Origin: Geobacteraceae bacterium GWC2_55_20 | Lineage (GTDB): Bacteria > Desulfobacterota > Desulfuromonadia > Geobacterales > Pseudopelobacteraceae | Direction of reading: 5' to 3' | Assembly: GCA_001802125.1 (NCBI GenBank) | Contig: MGZK01000127.1 | Span: forward strand, 1 to 38,651 | DNA length: 38,651 nucleotides | Shown: positions 23,014 through 30,131 of the stretch, in pieces | Layout of the letters: every line of letters starts with the position of its first letter | How positions within the stretch are numbered: position 1 is the first letter of the stretch | Position numbers and translations under genes: made by a program | The notes under the pieces: generated by a model | Told to the model about the DNA's origin: nothing | What the model saw: only the letters and a program-made list of their open reading frames with translations | Database searches by the model: none

Positions 23014-24507
23014 ATGAAACGCACGCTGTCAATTATCATCCTGTTTTCAATCGCACTGTCGTCTCTGCCGGCCCTGGCCGCCGATGCCTGCAGGGAACAC
23101 CTTGCGACCGTTCACGGTGCCTCGCGCGAATCGGTGGAAAGCTCACTGAAGAGAGAGGTGGAGGAGTTCCGCACGCTGGCTGAGCGGGCCCTGAGCCTGC
23201 GGGCCGAGACCATCAAGGTCGGACGCTCCATCAAGGAGAAGCTGGACCGGGGCAGACCGCTGACCGGCGGCGATATCTCGCTGATCAATATCGGCATCAA
23301 CCAACACCTCGCACTGCGCAGCGAACTGCTGGCGATGGCCGAATCGCATGAATGCTGGCTGGACGGTTCCGAGAAAGAACTGGCCAGGCAGGGGATCTCG
23401 CCCGAAACGCGCCTGACCGGTGTGATGCTGTCGCTCTCCTCGGCCATGCTGCTGTACGACAACTACCTGCTGGCGATCTCGCTCTTCGAAGGGGACGGCA
23501 AGCTGCGCTGCATCCTCAACGAGCGCGATCCGGGCTATGCCGTCACCAGCGCCGCGCTGGCCCGGGTGACCCTCAACTACAATTCGATCACCAACCGGGC
23601 CCGGGTGCGCAAGGCGATCAGGTTCTACGAGAAGGAGGCGCAGCGCTTCAAAAAGAGCCTGGATCAGACCCCCGAAAACGCCTACCTCAACCTGCTGATC
23701 GCCCAGAGCCCGTCCTATTCGATGGTCAAGAAATGGTCTCCCTTTTACGTGGTCGGGCGCAAGCTCGGTTTCCTGAGCGGGGTTACCAGCGATACGCTGA
23801 CCGGCATGGAACGCGAGGGGGTCAGCCTGTTCAGCATGGTTTTCGGCAACGCGGTCGGACTGGTGGAAACCCGCCGGGGCAAGCTCTACCGCAAGGGTGA
23901 TGTGCTGGCCGACGTGAGCAGAACCCTCAAGGCCGGCGACATACTGCTGGAGAAGACCCCCTTCCGGCTGACCGACAAGCTGATCCCCGGCTACTGGGGG
24001 CATGCGGCGGTCTGGGTCGGCAGCGAGGCGGAGCTGAAGGAGCTGGGTATCTGGAATAACCCGCTGGTGGCCAGCCACCGTGACGAGATACGCGAGGGGC
24101 GGCTGGTGGTGGAGGCGCTGCGTTCGGGGGTGGAGATGAACTCGCTGGAGCACTTCCTCAACATCGACAGCATCGGCATCCTGCGCAAGCAGGACCTGAG
24201 CCGCGAGGCGCGCGCCGCCACGGTGCTGCAGGCGCTCAGGCAGGTGGGCAAGCCCTACGACTTCAACTTCGACGTGGAATCCAAGGGGCGGGTCTACTGC
24301 TCCAAGCTGGTCTACCTGAGTTACAGCGGCATCGACTGGCCCACCAGGAAATCCATGGGGAGAACCACCTTCACTCCGGATGACGTTGCAATCAAGGCCG
24401 CCAAGGACGGCACGCTGCAGCTGGTGACCTTCTATCACGACGGCCAGCGGGTCAGCGACGCGCCGACGGTCCGGATGGCGGAGCTGATGGGGGTGGCGGG
24501 GAAGTAA
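23014..24507 (+). CDS. Secreted YiiX-like permuted papain-fold peptidase/amidase (copy 1)
   Basis: This 497-aa protein has a signal peptide (MKRTLSIIILFSIALSS, cleavage near ALA-AD). A helical region follows (about 20-300), then an NlpC/P60-superfamily domain of the permuted YiiX/YaeF type: the GDILLE strand, catalytic His in GYWGHAAVWVG (H330), and Cys in GRVYCSKLVYLSY (C429) preceded by GKPYDFNFD. Permuted papain-fold enzymes cleave amide or ester bonds of lipids or peptides; the role of this one in the envelope is unknown. The ATG at 23014 has TAGGAG 8 nt upstream; an ATG at 22987 has none. It is paralogous to the gene at 28560 (same motifs and layout). Confidence 0.83.
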   Translation: MKRTLSIIILFSIALSSLPALAADACREHLATVHGASRESVESSLKREVEEFRTLAERALSLRAETIKVGRSIKEKLDRGRPLTGGDISLINIGINQHLALRSELLAMAESHECWLDGSEKELARQGISPETRLTGVMLSLSSAMLLYDNYLLAISLFEGDGKLRCILNERDPGYAVTSAALARVTLNYNSITNRARVRKAIRFYEKEAQRFKKSLDQTPENAYLNLLIAQSPSYSMVKKWSPFYVVGRKLGFLSGVTSDTLTGMEREGVSLFSMVFGNAVGLVETRRGKLYRKGDVLADVSRTLKAGDILLEKTPFRLTDKLIPGYWGHAAVWVGSEAELKELGIWNNPLVASHRDEIREGRLVVEALRSGVEMNSLEHFLNIDSIGILRKQDLSREARAATVLQALRQVGKPYDFNFDVESKGRVYCSKLVYLSYSGIDWPTRKSMGRTTFTPDDVAIKAAKDGTLQLVTFYHDGQRVSDAPTVRMAELMGVAGK

Positions 24508-24534
24508 CAAAAGGAATATTGCTATCTCGGATGT

Positions 24535-24575
24535 TTTAGTATAATTGTGATTATACAAATCATGATTATACTAAA
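24535..24575 (+). promoter_or_regulatory. 41-bp dyad overlapping a -10 box, candidate operator
   Basis: An imperfect inverted repeat starts TTTAGTATAAT and ends ATTATACTAAA, the two arms matching over 17 bases with two mismatches. The left arm contains a perfect TATAAT (24540-24545). The dyad ends at the base before the ribosome binding site region of the ATPase gene (GGAG at 24577). Its position on the promoter suggests binding of a repressor rather than termination; a -35 is only weak (TTGCTA at 15 bp). Confidence 0.55.
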
Positions 24576-24586
24576 TGGAGCGAGTC

Positions 24587-25975
24587 ATGCAGTTTGTCAA
24601 TAGAATAGTGGAACTGGCCTTTTTGCATACGTATTACGAAAAGCCGGGGTTTCAGTTTATCCCGCTCTACGGCAGGCGTCGGGTGGGCAAGACTCGTCTG
24701 GTGCGTGAATTCATCAGGGACAAACGAGCAATCTACTTCCTTGCCGACAGCGTTACGGAGGGCGAACAGCTGCGCAATCTGGGATGCGAGGTAGGTGAAT
24801 TCTTCGGCGATACCATCCTGACGGAATCAGGTTTTCGGGACTGGCAACAGTTTTTCCGGTATCTCAAGGAGAAGGCCGAACACGAGCGGCTCGTCATGGT
24901 CATTGATGAGTTTCCTTATCTGGTTAACTCCAACAAAGGCATTTCCTCCATATTTCAAAAAGGGATCGACACCCTGTTGAAGGATAGCAATGTCTTCCTG
25001 ATTCTGCTGGGATCGAGCATCGGCATGATGGAAGAGGAGGTACTCTTTTACAAGGCCCCGCTGTACGGCAGACGCACCGCATCCCTGGAGGTGCGGGAGA
25101 TGTGGTTCAGTGCGTTGGCGGAGTTTTTTCCGGATGCTGATCTGCAAAAGAGGCTGGAAATATATGGGGTTTTCGGTTCCATCCCGGCGTATATTGAAAA
25201 GCTTGACTCCGTTGCTGACATACAGAGCGCCATCAACGAACTTATCCTTGACCGGGGATCGTTTCTCTATAACGAGGTAGAATTTCTGCTGCGTGAAGAG
25301 TTGCGCGAACCACGTAACTATTTTGTCATTCTCCGTGCCATTGCGCAGGGTAAGCGGAAGATGTCGGAGATTATCAACGACACCGGCTTTGAGAAGGCGC
25401 ATCTTGCCCGTTATCTGGACATCCTTCGTATGCTGCGTTTTGTGGACAAGGAAATCCCGGTCACGGAGAAATATCCGGACAAGAGCAGGCTTGGGCTCTA
25501 TCGGTTGCATGATCGTTATTTCTCCTTCTGGTTCAAATATGTCTTTCCCCACCGGAGCAGGCTGGAAATTGGAAATACCGATTATTTGCTCGGCAAGATT
25601 CGGGAAACATTCGATCAGCATCTCTCTTTCGTCTATGAGGATATCTGCCGGGAATTCTGTCTGGATTTGCTTAAATCCGGCAAGATGACATTCTCCACTA
25701 TCGGCAGGTGGTGGCAGAAGAACGAGGAGATCGACCTGGTGGCGCTGGATGAGGAGAGTGGAACGATCTGGTTGGGTGAATGCAAGTGGAGCATCAATCC
25801 GGTCGGTGAGGATGTTTACCTCGACCTGCAACGCAAGGCAAGGCTCGTCGTATGGGGCAAGGAAGCGCGCCGGGAACGTTTCATTCTGTTCAGTAAGAGC
25901 GGATTTACGAATGGGATGCGAAAGCTGGCTCTCCAGGATGAAGTGCTGCTGGTGGTGGGGTGGGAGTTGTTGTAA
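24587..25975 (+). CDS. ATP-binding protein, ATPase_2 plus DUF234 type
   Basis: This 462-aa protein has an N-terminal STAND-like ATPase (archaeal ATPase_2 family): FVNRIVELAFL, Walker A YGRRRVGKTRL, Walker B MVIDEFPYLV, and the LILLGSSIGMM sensor. A winged-helix-like region (about 250-310) follows, then the C-terminal DUF234 nuclease-like part ending in IDLVALDEESGTIWLGECKW, whose D-ExK pattern resembles a restriction-endonuclease core. The family is common in archaea and patchy in bacteria, and its function is unknown. The ATG at 24587 is chosen because GGAG lies 6 nt upstream and family members begin FVNR; an ATG at 24575 sits in the dyad. It appears to be a singly transcribed accessory gene. 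Confidence 0.84.
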   Translation: MQFVNRIVELAFLHTYYEKPGFQFIPLYGRRRVGKTRLVREFIRDKRAIYFLADSVTEGEQLRNLGCEVGEFFGDTILTESGFRDWQQFFRYLKEKAEHERLVMVIDEFPYLVNSNKGISSIFQKGIDTLLKDSNVFLILLGSSIGMMEEEVLFYKAPLYGRRTASLEVREMWFSALAEFFPDADLQKRLEIYGVFGSIPAYIEKLDSVADIQSAINELILDRGSFLYNEVEFLLREELREPRNYFVILRAIAQGKRKMSEIINDTGFEKAHLARYLDILRMLRFVDKEIPVTEKYPDKSRLGLYRLHDRYFSFWFKYVFPHRSRLEIGNTDYLLGKIRETFDQHLSFVYEDICREFCLDLLKSGKMTFSTIGRWWQKNEEIDLVALDEESGTIWLGECKWSINPVGEDVYLDLQRKARLVVWGKEARRERFILFSKSGFTNGMRKLALQDEVLLVVGWELL

Positions 25976-26095
25976 ATCGGCGCGTTTCAGCGACTTCAAA
26001 GCTTTTTTGATTGTTGTGGGTGCAGTGGATGGTGGTTGTAGCGTTTGTGTGCACCGGTAATCTACGAGTTAGTCAAGATCAAGGAAAAACCCAAA

Positions 26096-27028
26096 ATGAG
26101 GATTATCCCTGTTGTTACAATGCTATTTTTGCTGTGCGGAGTTGGAGTTTGCGCGGAATCAAAACTACCATTCCCAAGTGCTGCGGATTCCACAGCACAA
26201 CCCAAGTCCCAGCACCAAAAAACAGATAGCAAGGCCGACAGTAATAAGCCGACGTCCCAAAATATTCCGCCCATCAAAGAAACATCCAAGACCCCGATCA
26301 TACAAGTAGAAACCACCGATAAAACCGAGAAGAGACACGACTATTCTTCTTCTGAATGGTGGCTGGTCTATTTGACTTTCGCTTTGGCGTTAGTGACCCT
26401 TGGTTTGGCTATTTACACCGCTAAATTGTATCGTGCTACTGTTGGATTGGGTAATGAAGCAAAAAACACATCTGACAGACAAGCGACAGAAATGGAAAAA
26501 TCCATTGCTATCGCCAAAGAAACGGCTGACGCCGCTAATAAATCCGCTGAAGTTGCCGAAAAAACCCTCACGATGGTAGAGCGCCCCTACGTTTTTGCAT
26601 ACAGCGTTAGTAATTTCCATATGTCTGAAAATCTGAATCCTGCCATTACCTACGAAGTGGCAAACTTCGGGAAGACCCCGGCAATTATACAGAGTGCCCA
26701 CGTTGCCTTGGAAAATATCCATAGCAACCTCAATGCGGTTTTGGAAGTTGACAGAAGGCATAATTTGGTTTGCGCCCCTATTTTGAGTGCTGGGGAAGTT
26801 AGAAAAGGGATTGAAGAAGAAACACCTGCCAACATGGTCAACTTCATTACAACCGACAAGGGTTTTTCCCCCGATTTGAAACACGGAGAAGATATGTTTT
26901 TCAGAGTAATCATCCGATACAGAGGGCCTTTCACAGAAGGGCATGAAAGCAGCTTCTGCTGGAGATACAACACTCACACCAATTATTTTGAACCCTATGG
27001 ACATGAAAAATATAATTACATACTATAA
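26096..27028 (+). CDS. Hypothetical membrane-anchored protein
   Basis: This 310-aa protein is unrecognised. The N-terminus is hydrophobic (PVVTMLFLLCGVGVCAES) and is probably a signal peptide. A Ser/Thr/Lys/Gln-rich linker (about 28-80) precedes one membrane helix (about 88-109, WWLVYLTFALALVTLGLAI). A coiled-coil-prone stretch follows (NEAKNTSDRQ to NKSAEVAEKTL, about 117-155), then a beta-rich C-terminal domain with VERPYVFAYSVSNFH. AAGGA lies 10 nt before the ATG. Base composition is AT-rich compared with flanking chromosomal genes, suggesting acquisition by transfer. No enzymatic motif is seen. Confidence 0.7.
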   Translation: MRIIPVVTMLFLLCGVGVCAESKLPFPSAADSTAQPKSQHQKTDSKADSNKPTSQNIPPIKETSKTPIIQVETTDKTEKRHDYSSSEWWLVYLTFALALVTLGLAIYTAKLYRATVGLGNEAKNTSDRQATEMEKSIAIAKETADAANKSAEVAEKTLTMVERPYVFAYSVSNFHMSENLNPAITYEVANFGKTPAIIQSAHVALENIHSNLNAVLEVDRRHNLVCAPILSAGEVRKGIEEETPANMVNFITTDKGFSPDLKHGEDMFFRVIIRYRGPFTEGHESSFCWRYNTHTNYFEPYGHEKYNYIL

Positions 27029-27151
27029 AAATATCACCCGAGTCTTCTAACTCTTGGCACGACCTCACTCCCTACGGTCTGGGGTCAGCCTCATGCACGT
27101 TGTAATAGTAAAATATCAGTTCGCAAATTCACAGTAAATACAGGGGAATAT

Positions 27152-27838
27152 ATGATATTGAAAAATATTTTCGTTCTTACCGCAGTTTCACTCTTGGCCG
27201 CTTGTGCGTCTCCAAAGTATAACTATATGCCTGTAACTACGGCAATAAGTGAGCCCCCTATTGATTCAGTGACTATAGTTCAGGTAGGGGACACTATGCT
27301 TCGTCAAGGTAAATATTCAGAGCATGATGCTATTTATCTCACCAGAGAAGCAGATCCTAGTTGGGCTTATACTCTTTATCCAGGGTACTATTTAAAACAA
27401 GGTGAAGATGACACTGCGGAATATTATTTTCCAGGAGGCGGAGACGACTCAGGACGAATCCATAAGGCAGCGTTAGCAGACCCTTGGAAAAGTGTAATGA
27501 CTAAAAAAGGCGAGAGCGAAATTTGTGTTGTTACGGTTTTTAATGCTTTTGTTTGCGGAGATAGTAACAGTTTCGAACGAAGAAAAAAGATGTCTCTGAC
27601 TCAAGATTCTTTTCAACAGTCTCTTATCTACAGCGGAAAGTTGGGAAATAAAATTAACATAGGCTACAGAGAATTTTCAAACAATATCGCTAGACCGGCT
27701 TTTAATAATAATGTTGAATATGATCTGTCAGAGTCCAAAATAATTGGCTATAAAGGAGCTAAGTTAGAAATAATCGAAGCGACAAATCAATACATAAAGT
27801 TTAAAACGTTGAGCAATTTCAACAAGTCAGTTTACTAA
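27152..27838 (+). CDS. Predicted lipoprotein, AT-rich
   Basis: This 228-aa protein starts with a clear lipoprotein signal, LTAVSLLAACASP, where C18 would be lipidated. Beyond it I recognise no domain. The mature part has mixed beta-like segments, including YTLYPGYYLKQGEDDTAEYYFPGG. Its base composition is the most AT-rich in the window, and no helpful gene neighbours exist, so recent acquisition is likely. An AGGGGA site lies just upstream of the ATG. It may be part of the same inserted segment as the gene at 26096. A function cannot be given. Confidence 0.7.
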   Translation: MILKNIFVLTAVSLLAACASPKYNYMPVTTAISEPPIDSVTIVQVGDTMLRQGKYSEHDAIYLTREADPSWAYTLYPGYYLKQGEDDTAEYYFPGGGDDSGRIHKAALADPWKSVMTKKGESEICVVTVFNAFVCGDSNSFERRKKMSLTQDSFQQSLIYSGKLGNKINIGYREFSNNIARPAFNNNVEYDLSESKIIGYKGAKLEIIEATNQYIKFKTLSNFNKSVY

Positions 27839-27930
27839 TGCTTTTACTAACAACCTCAATAGTTCAATCGAAATGAGTCAAAATCACAATTATAGATACC
27901 CGTGGTGTCAAAACTGACACTGTTAGTTAC

Positions 27931-28221
27931 CTACGGTTCCAGCCTGTTTTTGGCGTCCAGATATACCGCCAGTTTTTCCCGTTTGCCGACAGCCACGACA
28001 ATGACAATAATTCTATTGTCGTCCACCTGGTAAACAAGCCGGTAACCGGCGTTCTTAAGTTTGATCTTGTAGCAGTCCGGCATCCCGGAGAGCCGGGCCG
28101 ACTCTACCCTTGGACGCTCCAGTCGCTCGGCCAGCTTTTTCTTGAATTGTGACCGAATCGTGCCATCGAGTTTGTTCCATTCCTTGACGGCGCTTTCCTT
28201 GAATTCAAGGCTATAGCTCAT
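27931..28221 (-). CDS. RelE/ParE-family toxin
   Basis: This 96-aa protein has the RelE fold pattern: MSYSLEFKESAVKEWNKLD, LERPRVESARLSGMPDCYKI, KNAGYRLVYQVDDNRI and IVVAVGKREKLAVYLDA. RelE toxins cut mRNA at the ribosome; the conserved Arg/Lys residues of the central and C-terminal strands are present. The start is the ATG at 28221, overlapping the antitoxin 3' end by 11 nt, the usual coupled arrangement; a longer in-frame reading from 28275 is not needed. The pair probably stabilises or defends the accessory segment in which it lies. Antitoxin first, toxin second, transcribed leftward. Confidence 0.88.
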   Translation of the reverse strand: MSYSLEFKESAVKEWNKLDGTIRSQFKKKLAERLERPRVESARLSGMPDCYKIKLKNAGYRLVYQVDDNRIIVIVVAVGKREKLAVYLDAKNRLEP

Positions 28222-28456
28222 CGAGAGAGACCTTGACCGTTGCTTCATTTTCCCGTTCCCTGACGAGGCGGGCAAGTTCGTAGTCCTCGAAACGCTCCAT
28301 CAGAGCCTCGAAGGCCTCGGCCGGCACCAGGTAGGCGCTGGGCTTGTTGTGGTTGAGAATTGCAACGGGAGAACCCTCGGCTTCATTGATGATGCGGGAG
28401 GGGTTCTTCTTGAGGTCGCTGATGCTGACTGATGCCCGCGCGTAAATACGATCCAT
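28211..28456 (-). CDS. Phd/YefM-type antitoxin
   Basis: This 81-aa protein has the Phd/YefM dimer pattern: ARASVSISDLKKNPSRIINE, PVAILNHNKPSAYLVPAEAF and LMERFEDYELARLV. It neutralises the downstream RelE-like toxin and normally represses its own promoter. The ATG at 28456 has AAAGG 7 nt upstream; the longer start at 28477 is less likely. The promoter and a palindrome covering it lie just upstream (28488-28519). Confidence 0.88.
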   Translation of the reverse strand: MDRIYARASVSISDLKKNPSRIINEAEGSPVAILNHNKPSAYLVPAEAFEALMERFEDYELARLVRERENEATVKVSLDEL

Positions 28457-28487
28457 ATCAGACCTTTCCTGAGTCATAATTTATGGT

Positions 28488-28519
28488 ACAAATATAGGTC
28501 ATATTTGTCAGTTATGCAA
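28488..28519 (-). promoter_or_regulatory. Toxin-antitoxin promoter with overlapping operator
   Basis: On the minus strand, -35 TTGCAT (28519-28514) and -10 TATATT (28496-28491) are separated by exactly 17 bp. A palindrome, ACAAATA-7 nt-TATTTGT (28488-28508), covers the spacer and -10. This is the expected place for autorepression by the antitoxin or the antitoxin-toxin complex. Confidence 0.65.
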
Positions 28520-28559
28520 TCAAGTTGAATATCCTGAAATCATCATATCGGAGTATTTC

Positions 28560-30110
28560 ATGCAATGTTTCTTTCGACTGCTGTTGATCATAGTCCTGGC
28601 TACCCCTGTTCTGTCGAATGCTGCCCCGACCGCCCCCGACCCCGCATTCCAGAAACATGTGGCCGCCGACGTAAAGAACTTCGGCATCCTGCGCGGGAAC
28701 CTGCGGCGGGCCGCTGAATTTGCCGGCTCCCGGCCCGACCTGTTCAATTCGGGAAAAGAGCGCAAGAATGCCCTGCTGTCGCGCGAAGACAAACTGGCTG
28801 TCTGGAATACCTGGAGCTCCGTGCTGGACAGCCTGGCCGGCCTGGACGGCATCCGCCGCGAATACAAGAAGTTCAACCTGTTCCAGGAGGGTGAACAGAG
28901 GAACACCTCCTTTGCCATTGCCAACGCCGCCTTCCTGGCCGGCTACCGGCATGCGCTGGAGCTGATCGCGCTGGTGGACAGGAATCCGGCCTTGGACACG
29001 ATCCTGAACGAGGAGGTGCCGGAGCTGGGCATTCCGGCCGGAAGTTTCGGGCGCTTCAAGTTCCGCTTCCTGAACGCGGCCATTGCCGTCGAGTTTGCCG
29101 CGCTGCAGGTGATCGGCAAGAGCCATGCCGGCGGACCGCCGGAACTGCGCGTCGCGACCGAAGAGGACAGCCGGGTGATCTGGGAGATGGGCAAGGGCAG
29201 GGGGCATGAGCTGACGTTGAAGAATGCGCTGGCGGTGGTGCAGAAGAGCGGTTTCGCGGCCTGGTTCCCGCTGCAGAAGGGCATCTCGGGCTGGATGGGG
29301 GACACCAAGGTGGCCCGGCCGCACAGCCACCTGATCTCGGCCAGGCAGATCGAGTCCATCGGCAAGCGCCTGCAGCCGGGGGACATCATCTTCGAGCGCC
29401 ACGAGTGGTACCTGTCCAACCTGGGGCTGCCCGGCTTCTGGACCCATGTGGCGCTGTTTGTCGGAACACCCGAGGAGCGCCGTGCTTTCTTCAACGATGC
29501 GGAGGTGCGCGAGTGGGTCAAGGGTCTGGGGGGCGCCGACGGCAACTTCGAGTCGCTGCTGAAGCAGCGTTACCCGACCGCTTATTCCAGAAGCCTGATC
29601 ATCAAGGATGACAAGCGCCCGTCCCGTATCCTGGAGGCGATCTCGGAGGGGGTCTCGTTCACCTCGCTGGAATACACCGGCGCATCCGATTCGATCGGCG
29701 TGATCCGGCCGCGCCTCTCCAAACGGGACAAGGCCCAGGCCATCCTGCGGGCCTTTCTCTATAGCGGCCGCCCCTACGATTTCAACTTCGACTTCCTGAC
29801 CGATTCGACCCTGGTCTGCTCCGAGCTGATCTTCAAGGCCTATGAGCCGGGGGGCGGCATGCGGGGTCTGCGCTTTCCGGTCAGCGAGGTGGTGGGGCGC
29901 AAGGTCAGCACCCCCAACGGTATGGTCAGGCAGTTTGCCGAGCAGGCCGGCAGCGACGAATCACAGGCCGATTTCGTGCTGTTCCTGGACGGTTTCGAGA
30001 AGGAGAAACGGGCGGTTGAATCAACCCCGGAGCAGTTCCGTGCCAGCTGGAAACGCCCCAACTGGCATATCCTGATCCAGGACGCGCCGACGGAGGCGAA
30101 GCGGAGATAA
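28560..30110 (+). CDS. Secreted YiiX-like permuted papain-fold peptidase/amidase (copy 2)
   Basis: This 516-aa protein has a signal peptide (CFFRLLLIIVLATPVLSNA). It resembles copy 1 at 23014: a long helical N-terminal region, then the permuted papain-like domain with GDIIFE, catalytic His in GFWTHVALFVG (H296), and Cys in STLVCSELIFKAYE (C420) after GRPYDFNFDF. The C-terminal extension after the Cys is longer (~95 residues). Functions in the family include amide/ester hydrolysis of lipid or peptide substrates; the target here is unknown. CGGAG lies upstream of the ATG. It is followed by ppc after 21 bp, on the same strand, so co-transcription is possible. It and copy 1 flank an accessory segment. 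Confidence 0.83.
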   Translation: MQCFFRLLLIIVLATPVLSNAAPTAPDPAFQKHVAADVKNFGILRGNLRRAAEFAGSRPDLFNSGKERKNALLSREDKLAVWNTWSSVLDSLAGLDGIRREYKKFNLFQEGEQRNTSFAIANAAFLAGYRHALELIALVDRNPALDTILNEEVPELGIPAGSFGRFKFRFLNAAIAVEFAALQVIGKSHAGGPPELRVATEEDSRVIWEMGKGRGHELTLKNALAVVQKSGFAAWFPLQKGISGWMGDTKVARPHSHLISARQIESIGKRLQPGDIIFERHEWYLSNLGLPGFWTHVALFVGTPEERRAFFNDAEVREWVKGLGGADGNFESLLKQRYPTAYSRSLIIKDDKRPSRILEAISEGVSFTSLEYTGASDSIGVIRPRLSKRDKAQAILRAFLYSGRPYDFNFDFLTDSTLVCSELIFKAYEPGGGMRGLRFPVSEVVGRKVSTPNGMVRQFAEQAGSDESQADFVLFLDGFEKEKRAVESTPEQFRASWKRPNWHILIQDAPTEAKRR

Positions 30111-30131
30111 AATAGGAAACGGAGGCATGCC

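Noticed and set aside
23143-24558. 471-codon minus-strand frame opposite the first YiiX-like gene
   Set aside because: Shadow frame; the plus strand has a signal peptide and catalytic motifs.
27040-27110. Possible integron attC or attachment site
   Set aside because: Only short partial matches (GACC/GGTC); no conserved core sites or integrase gene.
27904-27921. Small hairpin GTGTCA-TGACAC between the lipoprotein and toxin genes
   Set aside because: Six-base stem without T-tract on either strand; too weak to call a terminator.
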